Source of the DNA: Adineta ricciae | Lineage: Eukaryota; Rotifera; Eurotatoria; Adinetida; Adinetidae | Assembly: GCA_905250025.1 (NCBI GenBank) | Contig: CAJNOJ010000098.1 | Location: 217,107-281,106, forward strand | Length of the DNA: 64,000 nt | Direction of reading: 5' to 3' | In this document: positions 1-11,034 of the stretch, in pieces | Position numbering within the stretch: position 1 is the first letter of the stretch | Layout of the letters: each line of letters opens with the position of its first letter | Made by a program: the position numbers and the translations under genes | Notes under the pieces: model-generated | What the model was told of the DNA's origin: nothing | Seen by the model: the letters and a program-made list of their open reading frames with translations, nothing else | The model's database searches: none

Positions 1-972
1 ATTCGTACACCAGATTTCTCAAGTCAGATATTTACAAAGATTGCATTCGCAATGAAATGGAAGGAAAATCAATAAATTACAGCAAACAACACGTCACCAA
101 GCCTTCGGAGCAACCACGCACGACTAACATCGTATGGTGGAATGAGATATTTTGATGTCAACTACTTGAATCTTATTTTTAGAACAAACTGAAAGAAGAA
201 GAAAAAAAAGATAAGAAGAAAAGTCCTTTCCTGCCTTGGACAAAAGGTAAGAAGCATTTCTAATCGATTAAACATCACACAGACGATCAAGTTTTGAGAT
301 TAAAAAAAAAACTAATTAGTAATTCATTTAGCTGTTATAAAAATCTTTCCCAAAGACAAAGAATCTTTGCCCTTTGTATATCCAGATCAGTTAATTTAAT
401 CAGGCAAGCTTTATATTTCTATACTTAGATGAATAGTTAGTTCATCTATTGGAAAATTTGATTTCGCTCCAAGATATGTGAGACAAGCGAGCTAATTCCT
501 TCTCCTTCATCTCATGTTACATCAATTATTGCTGCAAGATCGTCGGATATTTCAATCGATGTATTTCAGAGACAACATTGAACTGTCTCACACATTTGAT
601 AGGCCATTGAGACTGCTGAAGAGAACGGAAAACTGGTCGGCGTAAATTATCTGCCGGATTTCATGGATCAGATAATATCTGTTGAGGATTTTGCAGAAGG
701 AAAGAGAACGAGCAAACGTACCTTAATTAATGATGAATATTAATAGAATTTTTTCAACCTATTTAATAAAAGATGACATGTTGATATATCTTCTAGCTTT
801 TTCCAAATGGAAACGACCAATAACATCAAGTATGTACCTATTCGAATGAATATATCACGAAACCTTACAAATATTTACTCTAGATGCCATTCCTCCATCA
901 ACGAGTTCAACATTGGACTCCTGCTCAGTCAAGTCCTGTCAGATCTCTTCGTTCAACACGCTTCCACGTTGA
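1..972 (+). CDS. 3' end of an RGS12-like gene (copy A, partial)
   Basis: The window opens inside an exon encoding the end of an RGS domain (motif [14 protein letters not shown] in copy B; here from TRFLKS) and the tail up to [11 protein letters not shown]. The exons visible are 1-131, 183-246 (lysine-rich, ending PWTK), 797-829 (FSKWKRPIT) and 884-972, with a TGA at 970-972. Phases agree across all junctions (0, 1, 1). An AATAAA lies near 1080. The same four exons in copy B close the complete PDZ-PTB-RGS gene. The 5' part is outside the window. Confidence 0.75.
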
Positions 973-2068
973 TCTTTACCTCTGCTCTTGTTTTCGTGTG
1001 ATCAAAACTTTCGAGATTTTGTTTCTACATACATCAATAATCAATGGAATTCAATTAGTGTTTTTTTTTCTCTTCTGAAAAATAAATTGTTGCATTCTAT
1101 TTTATGAATAATTACACTCGGATTCCTTTTTTTTTTCCCCGTCAATTTTAATACTTCATGTCATCAAAATAGATCGTTTTTCAGTAGAGAATCTAATGAG
1201 AAACAGGCTAAACAGACAAGTTTTGCAGCAGAGAGAAAGAAATTTCAAGCGGAAATTGATGAACATTTCATTATATTGCTTGATGAGTAAATTTTTGTGA
1301 AAAAGCCAAGCTGAATTCTTTTCTCAATTGAACATGTCAACAGTGCACAGACATTCGGTTATCCATGCTTCGTCAAGTATCCGTATAACCTATCGTTTCG
1401 TAAGTAGAAAATCTTCATCGCATCATTATCATCAGAAGTTGAATTAATTGAATGGAAAACGTACTAATTTTTGTCATCGTTGATTAGGTAAAAAGGAACG
1501 GAGATGAAAGACATGCAGCTATGCGTGTCTGAAATTGCTTGAACGATAAACAAGGAAGCGAAAGAGAAAAACACACACGCTAAAGAAAGAAGAAGAAGAA
1601 AAAAGAATGGCGATTAGAAGGATTCCGTTTTGAGCGCTTCACATTCGCATTAAAAAGAATCTTCTCATTGGTGCCGGTGTTTTTATCGGTAGTTATTGTT
1701 AACAAAGTCAAGTTTTTCTTTCTACTCGTCCAAATAAATGTATGTGTATGTGTCTTAGCATAATTATTTTCTCTGCCTCCCCTCTCCCTCTCTCTCTCTC
1801 TCTCTCTCTCTTGTCGTTTCTATTATTTTCATTTATCTTCTTGCTTCCCTTCGATCCTCTTTTTTTGTTTGTTAGTTAAAAGAATAGCAAAGGAAAAGCA
1901 CTAGCTATTGTTATTAGTGGCTATATTGACATAGGAGCTTTTCAACGCATAGATTCGTGATGAAACTTGCTGAAATCAATAACATGTGCGCAGGTGTCCT
2001 TGGCCGCTGCCCTTGTTAGATGAACTCGCATTTCATTCGACGATCAAGTAGAAAGATTGTTTTTAAGA
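973..2068. other. Non-coding flank with CT microsatellite
   Basis: No supported exon lies between the RGS-a stop and the first candidate first exon. The stretch holds a polyadenylation signal near 1080 and a (CT)n tract at about 1786-1811. The tract is clearly longer here than at the matching place in copy B (about 15165). A short open stretch near 1195-1290 has an early stop in copy B, so I do not call it an exon. Confidence 0.5.
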
Positions 2069-2287
2069 ATGGATTATCAATTAAATATGAACAAATCTTC
2101 GTCGTCGCCGAAGCCGAAGAATCATTTTTTTCATGGACAAAAACAACCATATGAAGAGGAACTTGCTGAACATTCCACCTTATCGACACCAACAACTTTA
2201 TCATCGACATATCTGACTGCGGATAGTCCATGGAAACACCCAACAACTGTTGATTGTTTGAAACTTGATGATGAGCACAAACGACAG
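2069..2287 (+). CDS. Candidate alternative first exon 1 (copy A)
   Basis: The exon runs from ATG to a GTAGAG donor and encodes 73 residues (MDYQLNM...DDEHKRQ), rich in Ser/Thr/Pro. It ends in phase 0, as the RGS-b exon at 8770 requires. Copy B has the same structure at 15431-15649. Ten differences in 219 nt separate the copies and about six change the protein, so purifying selection is not evident. Predicted role: an isoform-specific N-terminus for the RGS protein. Confidence 0.5.
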
Positions 2288-2991
2288 GTAGAGAGAGAGC
2301 GAGGCAGAGAGAAGATTAAATAATTCATTTAACCAGAAGAGAAAGACTGATCTTTCAGATATTGAAATTCTTTGTTTTTTGTTAATAATTCCACGAAAAC
2401 CTCTTCATCTAATACTCGGAGATCCTCAGAAAGTAATTACATGAATCGAACAATATATTGATAGTATTCTTACATGAATTGACAAGGGAGATTTTTTTTT
2501 CTCATTTATTAATATTTCCTTTATTTGACAACTGAATCCTTCGAACGTGGAATCTCTACATGTGAAAAGATAAGAAACTAATGATACCTAAGACAAACCA
2601 ATTAAGTAATGTTAATCCGTCATTGACTGTTGGTTAGCCATTATGAGAAAGTCGAAGTATGTAATATATATATATAAAAAAAGGAAAATAATAAGAGAGC
2701 GATGATGACAAATCGATTGGAGTCCGACCGGTGCTTGGAGAAAGTAATGTCAATCAGGCAAATGTCATCTTGGGAATTCGCCTTCATCATTCGACATCGA
2801 CAAAGGAGAGACGAATGAAACGAGAAGCAGAGGAGAGAACGTACATTTCCGATTGTAATTCTTACTATTGAACAATAGAATGTCAAAGATTCAAAGAGCG
2901 AATATGCGATAATTACAAGCGATGAGTTCTAATAAGATTTATTTCGATAAGGATCAATCGTGACATCTATATGTTTACACTTCTTTAGACA

Positions 2992-3075
2992 ATGGAATTG
3001 AAAACCGTTGGTAAAATGGGTATGGTTCGACGAAAGCAATTCCTTCAAAAACGAGACTTCAGTCGATCACATGAG
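2992..3075 (+). CDS. Candidate alternative first exon 2 (copy A)
   Basis: The exon encodes 28 residues starting MELKTVGKMGMVRRK, basic, and ends SRSHE before a consensus GTAAGC donor in phase 0. In copy B (16347-16430) it differs at 3 of 84 sites, one of them amino-acid changing (V/I). It would splice in frame to the RGS-b exon at 8770. Confidence 0.45.
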
Positions 3076-4952
3076 GTAAGCAGTTAAAGCGACGTTTTTC
3101 TCTGCGAATCATTATTATCTACTACTGTTGATGATGATTTGTGTACGCGACGTCAATATTTGGAATAAAAAAAAAGTCAAACGTCGTAAGGAAGAGAGAG
3201 AGAAAGTTTTACTTTAATATTCTCTCTTAAGTAAGAAGATGGAGGAAGGCCAAACTAAATAAACGGCAAGAAATCAATCATGTGCCAATTAAGCGACAAG
3301 TTTTCTCAGGTTTGTTCGCAGGACTCAATTGAATTCGTATCGGTTTTGTTCAATATGATCCTGGACTATGTCTAATCGTATTTTCTAATGTAAACTTGGT
3401 TTAATCCTTTATTAATTGCATGTTTCTGAACAAGAGCTGATCAGAAGACTTCGCTTTTCTTGTATTCGAAGAAAACATTTTAATTATTGTTTCAGTCGAG
3501 ATTTTTTTGTCGCCGTTCTGTAATCTGAAAGAAGCACTTGACTGGAAGGAATTCTACCAGTTTGTGCGATTAGAATGTTTTTCAAGAAAATCAGATTTCC
3601 GTTGTTTTCTTCCATCATTCGGTTTCTGTTTCGAAATGTAAGAGGAAAAATCTTGTTATTTCTAATAGATAATCGAAATTAACGACATATGTTTTGACAG
3701 AAATGGAAAGTGTTGGGTAATTCATCTAGTGTGTCGTCTTTTTTTCTCTCGCTCGATATTCTTGTAAATGCCTGGAGGACAAACAACAATATCATCTTAT
3801 GTTGTTCTTCATTACATGTTGTCTAATTCCCATGTAGAGAAAGAACAACGATCAATCTCTTGAACACTAGAAAAAAAGAAAATGGAGCTCTCTAATAATC
3901 ACTTGCAGTTAGATGCAGTTTGATGTCGAACGAGCAGATTAATCATATTGAGAAGACGAAGTACATCGTAAGAATTCCCAAGAGCTGCTACTTTTTTTGT
4001 TTCCGATCTCGAAAACATGCTACTGATTAAGTTGGATATAGGCAAATCAATTGAGTCGTTTGTCAATAGTCGAAACGAGTTTGTATTTAGAGAGAAAAGG
4101 CATGTTCGCAATTGTTTAGACAATCATCATTATCATCATCATCATCATTGTTATTGTTATTGTTGTTGTTGTTGTTGTCGATGTTGACTAGATTGAATTT
4201 GACATTCTAGAGTCTTGTTCCGATTCGTAGAGCAGATTCAACTTGCTATTCTCATGGAGATCATCGTTGTTATTCTTTTTCTCGTTCTTCCGAAATCTAT
4301 TAGGGAAACAAAAAGGGAAATCGATCGAGATAATGGCCATAATGTGAACGAGAGCGGCCGAGCGATTGTTCGTTCGTTCGCTCGTTTGTTTTGCTATTGA
4401 GCAGAAAAAAAGAGGCAGCGAGAAGGGAGATAGAGAGCAACAAAAAATTCGTATGTGTATCGTTGTTTCATTGTGTGCATAACATCAGTTGGAAGAATAA
4501 ATTTTGTTTGACACCGAGATACAGGCAGCAAGCGAGAGAGAGAGGGAGAATCGCTACGGAATGTTAGTGAAAGGAAGCAAGATCTCCCATCATCATCATG
4601 AATGATTATTGTATTCATTTAAATGGAGATTGTCAGACACGACAGGCCTGTGCTTCTTGCTTTTCCTCTCGATTCTTTGCTTTGACTTTCTCCTTTCCTC
4701 CAGGAAAACCTACATCATTATGTTTTCTTTTTCTTCAAGTAACAACACCGAGTAAAGCTTTCGTCTATACATACATCTTGTATCTTTTTCTCTATCTCTC
4801 TTCTCTTGTGTATTCTTATGTACTTCTGAGATGGTAGGTGGTTGGCAATGACGATGACAACGATAAGAACAACTATTATAGCACGAATAACAACAACACT
4901 TTGCATTCACTTGTGATTTTTCTCGTTCTTCTTCTTCTTTCATTGATTACCT
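3076..4952. other. Intronic/non-coding stretch with simple repeats
   Basis: No supported exon was seen. The stretch contains CAT/TTG trinucleotide runs at about 4128-4183, and AG-rich and pyrimidine-rich tracts. Several open frames here (for example at 4215 and 4598) lack a consistent donor and are not called. Confidence 0.45.
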
Positions 4953-5135
4953 ATGAATCCCGTACTACCGAGTCGACATTTGCTGGATGTCGATCCTCGT
5001 CGATTGTCAATGATCAATGCGGCTAATATGAGCGCAGCAGGTCATCCAATACATCAACGTCGAACATCGATTATCAACTATCATCAACATCGCAATTCAC
5101 AATTGCGTAAATCAAGTTTTACGACTTCAATCTTG
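4953..5135 (+). CDS. Candidate alternative first exon 3 (copy A)
   Basis: The exon encodes 61 residues, MNPVLPSRHLLDVD to KSSFTTSIL, and ends in phase 0 at a GTATGT donor. Copy B (18287-18469) differs at four sites, two of them replacements (S7N and I33M). It is rich in Arg, Asn and His and has no recognisable domain. It is upstream of, and in phase with, the RGS-b exon. Confidence 0.5.
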
Positions 5136-6705
5136 GTATGTGACAGAAGCGCACTAGATTCACTGTTGGATATTGCCATCTAAAGAGAAAAAAAAAATTT
5201 TTCGATCCGAGGTTCATCTGTTCGGATGTGTTTCCATGCAAATAATGATGATGATGATGATGATGATGATGCCATTAAAAACAGAAAAAGGGAGAAGCGT
5301 TTTTTCAAACATGTATGCTGATGAATACCATTCTTATGACAAACTCATGCTTGAATAGATTTCTATTGATGAAGAACGTAAAACCAAGCGCATCTCTTTC
5401 TATTAGGCTTTTTTCATTTCATTCATTCATGTAAAGAATCGTTTGTTTTTCGCGCGATCGACGACAGATGTTGAATGTGTTGAGATTAGCCGAGCTCAAG
5501 TCAAAAAACATCTATATTAAGTCAAGCCCATCAGTAATAGTTAACTCGTCTTGATGACGGATTGGTTAATCGCCTCGCGAAATCAACTATTAATATAATC
5601 TGAAAGAAATAAAGAGAATATCATTTATCAAAGAATCCTATCTGAAACCATCGTAGGAAGGATGATTTGTCAATGTGTGTGCAATGTTATCTGAAATCTT
5701 AATGAACCCTACGAACGAGAGGAAATGCCGTTTTCTTCCAATTGAGGAAAATCTTGCTCGGTTACCTAGAGATAATGAAACTAATGGAATGATAATCGGC
5801 GGAAAAACATTTCCCTACAAGAGATTTTGTTTGGATATTAGTATCTGATGTGCAGAGAGACGAAGATCTACCTTGAACTACTCGTTCGTCCTTCAATTAT
5901 GGCCAATTTTTGCGAGAGGGAGAAAAGAAAATATGCTATCGTTATCTTCTGACGACAGAAGATTATTCACCTTCATTTTCTGATTTTGCAAGTTCAAGTT
6001 TGAAAATACAGAATAGTCCGTTGATTCCTCTCTATGCAAAATATCAGTGTCTAGTTGAGATTCATTGCCTTAATAATTAGTTTCCATGAAATTTCAAACG
6101 ATTGTTGAGATCAGAGACTAGGATGAAGCAAATCTTTATCTCTTGTTTCATCTATCGGAAGTAGGACTAACTAGTTGCCTGTCGCCATCGGTCCATTCAG
6201 TTTGTATCACGCTTGCGGATGCAACATTTATTCCTCATTCCGTCTCTAATTCCATCTGCGTGAACGCGCACGGGAATCGAATATTGTTTAATAATGAGAA
6301 CCGACTTCGACAACGTATCTGTATATTAAATTTACACGGTACACATCGACATCCAACTTCGCTACAAGAAGGAAAAAAAATAGGTTTTTCTTTCTTGTTT
6401 TTCTCATAGTTCCAATGAAATCTTCGCATTTGACGATTTCTTTTTTTTTTGTTTTTTGCTCTTCGATCTTTCCTTTTTTTTTCTTTTCTAATACGATTAG
6501 AATTAATAAGAATCTCTCACTCATTCTCATCTCTTTGTTACACACGACATCTTCACAAACTATTTTTGTCAATGTGTGTTTCTTCAGTCGACATCGACAT
6601 TAACACAACATTTGATGATGAAATCTGCCCGTCTGCATTTCTATTTTATCTAACTGTTTGATTTGCGAGTATTCGATCTCTTCACAAGCATTGACAAGTC
6701 CAATC
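5136..6705. other. Intronic/non-coding stretch with ATG/GAT repeat
   Basis: A run of ATG trinucleotides lies at about 5244-5271 and is shorter in copy B. A long open frame at 6143-6409 is shared by both copies but has no in-phase donor and no family similarity that I recognise. Nothing else is supported. Confidence 0.45.
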
Positions 6706-6810
6706 ATGTCAATGTCAACATTCAAAACACTGGATGATTATATGAATGATTGTCCTCGACCGCTCCATCGTCTTTCTTGTTATTCACCATTGCCCAGTCA
6801 TGCTGCTCAG
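6706..6810 (+). CDS. Candidate alternative first exon 4 (copy A)
   Basis: The exon encodes 35 residues (MSMSTFKTLDDYMND to PSHAAQ), ends CAG and then a GTTAGA donor, phase 0. Copy B (20030-20134) differs at two sites, one synonymous and one M/I. I chose the ATG after an upstream open stretch that lacks an earlier ATG. Confidence 0.5.
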
Positions 6811-7106
6811 GTTAGAATTTTTTCTGCCTTTTCTTTTTTGCCAACGCAAACCATCGTTGCCTTTTGCCGACAGAATCAGCTTTTGCTTGATTAACTTTTT
6901 ACTTTTGTTCCTCTGATTGTCTTCTTGTTTTGCTGAAGAGGATGTTGATCATTTTCTTTTTCTACTCAATGTTGTTTCACACTTGGATAATAACAAATTA
7001 GAATGAGTTCGTGATGCTATTAGATACTCGTGACAAGAGTTTTTCCTTTACAGAAAATAGATGTGAAAACACAAAAAAGATAATGCAATGATCTCCGTCG
7101 ATTAGA

Positions 7107-7196
7107 ATGTTAAACAATAAAACCAAGTATAGACAATTCTATGAGAAAACTAAGCCGATTTACTTCTCAGATCTGATCGGATTTCAACGAGCACAG
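7107..7196 (+). CDS. Weak candidate first exon 5 (copy A)
   Basis: An ATG opens 30 codons (MLNNKTKYRQFYEKTK to FQRAQ) ending CAG before a GTAGTT donor in phase 0. All four differences from copy B (20429-20518) change the amino acid. It may be a chance open frame or a decaying exon. Confidence 0.25.
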
Positions 7197-7957
7197 GTAG
7201 TTTACTTTTTCGTAAATAATATTCATCTGTTCAGTGACAATCGACGTTTCTACATGAGAAAGAGAAGAATTTCTTTATAATAGAATTGAACGAATTGTTC
7301 GCATTTGCTTGTCGGATAGGAACAATATTTAGTTGATGAAGAAATCTAGACTGTCGAGTTCTATCTCATCAAGGCAACGTGCATATGGAGATAGTCCGAA
7401 TTCTGTCATCCGAATTAATCTCTTCCGATACGTTGCATCCAATTGTTTTTTCGTCTGTTTCTCCACTCGCCGATTAGATTTCAACAATCAATCATTCGAA
7501 TTGAATTGTTTCCATTTCTCCTTCTCATATCCAATCGAAGGAAAATAAGGACTAAGTTAACTATTGTGTTATTTTTTCTACTTAGTTTCTTTTCTTCTTT
7601 TTTATCCGTCTCAATTATTGATTACACACGGTCGGTCTACTATTGAATCCATTTGCACGATAGACTTCGATGTATTGACGCGCTGTGAAGAACGACGTCG
7701 GAACCGACGTGTTCTCCATATGGCATGTTAGTGAGCTTTTAAGAATTAGAAGAGTAGCGAACTGTGTTTGTCAAAAACATCTCGAAGAGAACGAATCGAA
7801 GACAAAATTACTTTCTTTTCTCTCTATTTTCTTCACACTCGCAAACAACAATCAATCACTATTACTATTTTCTACAACTACAACTAGAAAAACAAAAACA
7901 TTTTCTTATTTAACACGACAATAGTCAGGCCTTTTTGTCTTCATCTTAAAACATATC

Positions 7958-8065
7958 ATGCGAAATAGTACGATAAATCCAACACACCTTTCGTTAATAC
8001 GAAATCTAGCCACTGGATTCCGTCGACAGTCTAGCGTGAATGATTATAAACTGCCGAATACATTG
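7958..8065 (+). CDS. Candidate alternative first exon 6 (copy A)
   Basis: The exon encodes 36 residues (MRNSTINPTHLSLIRN to KLPNTL), basic and Ser-rich, and ends in phase 0 at a GTATGT donor. Copy B (21280-21387) differs by two bases, one a T/I replacement. It lies about 700 nt upstream of the RGS-b exon. Confidence 0.5.
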
Positions 8066-8656
8066 GTATGTAGTCAAGTCAGGATATGATTTCCGTCACG
8101 AATTTCACAAGGTACTGTAGAGAAGATAAACGATTTGTTTTTCTCGATGAACACTTCCAAGTGCTTGACATTGATTAGATTTGTTCAATTAAAATCAGGA
8201 ACAAGTCACATCTTATCGTCAGCCGGATTGAACCAGGCAGAGAAATAAATAATGGCACTTAGTTGCATTTTCCGCTCTTGAAACTTGTCATATGAGAGTA
8301 TCCTTGTTTCTTTCGGTATCTGTGCATGTCAAAACGAGAAATGACATCGAGAGACGATCGTTGTTTTTCTTCGTACCAATTTATTCCTTACATTGCCATA
8401 CCATATGCACTCTTGTGACAGTCAAAAATACATCAACTACTGGTTAGCGAGAATAATATTTATTAGTGATACACTAGCAACATCTTCACAGAGAAGTTAT
8501 CTAGTATAGAGAACTGCTGAGAGAGAGAGAGAAAGAAAGAAAGATGCAAAGCTAAAACATCCGAGAAATTACAATACGTTTTTTCCTTCTCCTCCTCCTC
8601 CTCCTGTCGTGTTCAATTTCCCTTTCAATGATGGTGTCATATAATAAGAGTAAGTC

Positions 8657-8713
8657 ATGAAGTCATCAGAGGTATTAGCACGTCGCTTAACACCAAAACT
8701 GATTAAGACCAAG
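8657..8713 (+). CDS. Candidate alternative first exon 7 (copy A)
   Basis: The exon encodes 19 residues, MKSSEVLARRLTPKLIKTK, strongly basic, and ends in phase 0 at GTATAT. The only difference from copy B (21974-22030) is synonymous. The intron to the RGS-b exon is 56 nt, typical for this genome, so this is the most convincing partner for a short RGS protein. Confidence 0.6.
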
Positions 8714-8769
8714 GTATATCGGCACTTTCGATCGAACAGAAAACTAGTCGATGTTGTTTTCTACTTTAG

Positions 8770-9721
8770 TCACTTGCTGTTACCGATGAAGAAGCAAGCG
8801 ATTTGTCTGTAACACGTTTATCGATTTCCAATTCACTAACAAGCGTTCATAAACAATGTGAAGATGAAGATACCGAAGCAACGAATAAACTATTGGACAT
8901 CGGCCGTGTTGCTTCCTGGGCAGTTGGCTTTGAAAAATTGCTCAATGATGAAATGGGTTTATATGTGTTTACTGAATTTCTCAAGAAAGAATTTAGTCAA
9001 GAAAACATACAATTCTGGACGGAATGCGAAAAATTGAAAAAATTCACAGATCTCGACGAAGTTGAACTTTTACCTTTCGTTTCAAAGTTAGTCTATATCT
9101 TCTCTCATAGGTTCGTTCGAAAGCAAATATGATCTGGTCAACATATTTACATGATACAGATGATGGATCATGTCGAATCAATATTGACAGTCGAACACGA
9201 CAAGAATGTTACCAATCACTATTACACAAACCGAATGCTCATATCTTCGAAAAGGCTCAATCTCAGATATTTCAATTGATGAAACTCGATTCATATACGA
9301 GATTTTTGAAATCCAACATGTATAAAGAATGTATTATGAGTGAAATGGAAGGCAAATCGATACCATATACGAAACCCAGTCCACCACCACCGACCAATAA
9401 CGAAGACCGATCGAAAGGCAACGATAGTCTTGTATGTAATGAAAACGTTGCGAGACATACGACGTGTTTTTATTTGCCTTCATAGGGGAAGATCAAAGAC
9501 GAAGAAAAGAAAGACAAGAAACGTAGTCCGCTTATTCCTTGGACAAAAGGTATTTGAAACAATTGAAGACATTCGTTCTAAATCTCGTCGTTGCTTTCTT
9601 TCTCTTTCTCTCTTTAGCGTTTATTAAATGGAAACGTCTATCAGGTTGGTCGATATTTTCGTTGATTGTATTCATAATTTCGATTTGTTTAGCTGCGCCC
9701 GAGACAAGCAAGTTTCTTTGA
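8770..9721 (+). CDS. RGS domain protein, RGS-b (copy A, short form)
   Basis: RGS domains bind active G-alpha subunits and speed GTP hydrolysis. Exons 8770-9060, 9111-9431, 9486-9549, 9618-9644 and 9693-9721 join in frame. They read [15 protein letters not shown], then [13 protein letters not shown], then [24 protein letters not shown] and EMEGKSIPY, which is a complete RGS fold resembling the RGS12/RGS14/RGS10 group. The tail is Pro-rich then Lys-rich, ending ETSKFL and TGA at 9719-9721. The first donor is a weak GTTGAA, supported by alignment to the RGS-a domain. The gene's long 3' exons are missing because the sequence meets the N gap. The N-terminus would come from one of the upstream first exons. 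Confidence 0.85.
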
Positions 9722-9780
9722 TTTATTCTTTTGTGATGTTCTTTGCGTAGAGCAAAACAAGAGCTTGCCTTATAACTAAC

Positions 9781-9899
9781 CCCCCCCCCCCCCCTTTCCC
9801 CCTCGTCGCTCGCGCTCCCTCACCCTCCCCTGTGAACCCNNNNNNNNNNNNNNNNNNNNNNNNNNNNNNNNNNNNNNNNNNNNNNNNNNNNNNNNNNNN
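9781..9899. other. Assembly gap flanked by poly-C and C-rich sequence
   Basis: A run of about 15 C residues and a C-rich low-complexity stretch are followed by 60 N (9840-9899). The matching place in copy B (about 23097) has only six C and then unrelated, normal sequence. The junction is therefore not assembled sequence, and order or adjacency across it is unproven. Confidence 0.98.
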
Positions 9900-10306
9900 T
9901 TGTCTTTTTTCCTGTTTTTTTGGAGAAAGTGATATTGTTTATTGGTCTTTCTTGTCTGCTGTTCGTATGTGGATGAAAAATTCTCGGGGATCTAGAAGAG
10001 AAAAGATGATAATGATAATAACTTTTACTCTGGTCTTTCCGCATGTTTGAATTTCTTCTTCTTCTTCCTCTCCTTTTTGTCACCTTCTTCACTCTTGTTC
10101 TCTTTGACTTTCAACTTTAATAAACTTGAAACATTACAAGCATTGCTATACTCATTCATTGAGCATGAACATACTCAGTAGCGTCATCTATTTGTTTTTC
10201 TCAGCCAATCGTTATACAAAACAGAACGCTGTTGTCTCGCATCGTTTTGTTTTGTTTGTATAGAAAAAAAAAAGGTGAAGCGTTTGAAAGAAATCTGTTT
10301 TAATCA
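9900..10306. other. Non-coding upstream region of GOLGA7-like gene
   Basis: About 400 nt between the gap and the GOLGA7-like start codon. It holds TTC-rich stretches but no supported exon. It presumably contains the promoter and 5' UTR. Confidence 0.4.
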
Positions 10307-10863
10307 ATGGAAGACAGGACGCGTTTAACAAATGATCATTCGGTAAAATTATTCATTCAACGCGACTATTCCGAAGGTACAGCTGTGAAATTCCAGGAAC
10401 GTTTTCCGGGAGAACTAGAAGGACAAGTAAATAGTTCATTGTTTCGTCGATTCGTTCGCAGAATTTAATGTTTAGATCAATCGTGACGAATTCATCGGTA
10501 TCCTTCGCGATATAAACGGATTCTTTCGCGATGCAGAAGCATTATCATGTTCAACATTTACGGAAAATTGCTGTGCTTGCTTGACAGGCTATTTACTTTT
10601 ACTTTGTATGCCAACTCATTATGAAAAAGTAAGAACAACGACGGAATTGAATAGTTGTTCTAGTCGTGACATTTAGTGTGTTAAACGAGCAGCAAAATAT
10701 ATCGAAGAGAAAAATAAACGTGTGCTGAATCCTCATGGAATATACATGGTCGATCCAATGGAGAAAGGACTTCGTTGCGTATGTCGAACACTTCATTTTA
10801 AGATGGGAAAAGTTCCAATCGATGTTTTAGATTGAAGTGTGCATTTCCAATGCTCATCGGTAA
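10307..10863 (+). CDS. GOLGA7: GOLGA7/GCP16-like DHHC palmitoyltransferase cofactor
   Basis: Four exons (10307-10426, 10476-10628, 10677-10778, 10831-10863) give 135 residues, against 137 in the human protein. The family signature is clear: LFIQRDYSEGTAVKFQ near the N-terminus, a Cys cluster ENCCACLTGY, MPTHYEK, then AAKYIEEKN and DPMEKGLR. GOLGA7 (Erf4-like) stabilises the Golgi palmitoyltransferase ZDHHC9, which acts on Ras proteins. Each intron is about 50 nt. The stop is TAA, and an AATAAA lies near 10928. The PDZ-PTB-RGS gene starts only about 170 nt downstream on the same strand. Confidence 0.92.
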
Positions 10864-11034
10864 TCCAATTGTGAGTGGTATCGGCAAACAATCTCGTGTT
10901 CTTCTCCTATGTTGAACAGTGTATATGAATAAATCTGTACTCTCAATGGATGTTTTCTCTTATCTCTTCTTTCTGCATAAAAAGAAAACAACAATTTTGC
11001 TTGTCTGTTTATTCTTTAAGATATTGACCTTTTG

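Larger units (their letters stand above)
1..9780 (+). repeat. Copy A of a ~9.7 kb direct repeat (RGS locus)
   Basis: This stretch matches 13386 to about 23097 in the same orientation with small indels: position 1 pairs with 13386, 2069 with 15431 and 9721 with 23038. Introns and exons both match. Hand-counted differences are 10/219 in the first candidate first exon and 6/291 in the RGS exon. The left end lies outside the window. The match stops at the poly-C run just before the N gap. It is either a real tandem duplication or an uncollapsed second haplotype joined by scaffolding. Confidence 0.93.

Noticed and set aside
1195-1290. Possible coiled-coil exon (NEKQAKQTSFAAERKKF) after the RGS-a stop
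   Set aside because: In copy B the same reading frame meets a TGA immediately after the acceptor, so it is not maintained.
4215-4400. Hydrophobic open frame of 61 codons in both repeat copies
   Set aside because: It has no splice signals in phase, no family features, and lies in low-complexity intronic sequence.
4836-5271. GAT/ATG trinucleotide runs considered as repeat proteins or CRISPR-like units
   Set aside because: They are simple microsatellites that differ in length between copies, with no spacer structure. No CRISPR array is expected or seen.
6143-6409. 88-codon open frame shared by both repeat copies
   Set aside because: The whole repeat is conserved, so sharing is not evidence of coding. 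No in-phase donor or known domain was found.
9820-10092. Open frames running through the N gap
   Set aside because: They exist only because N codons do not read as stops.
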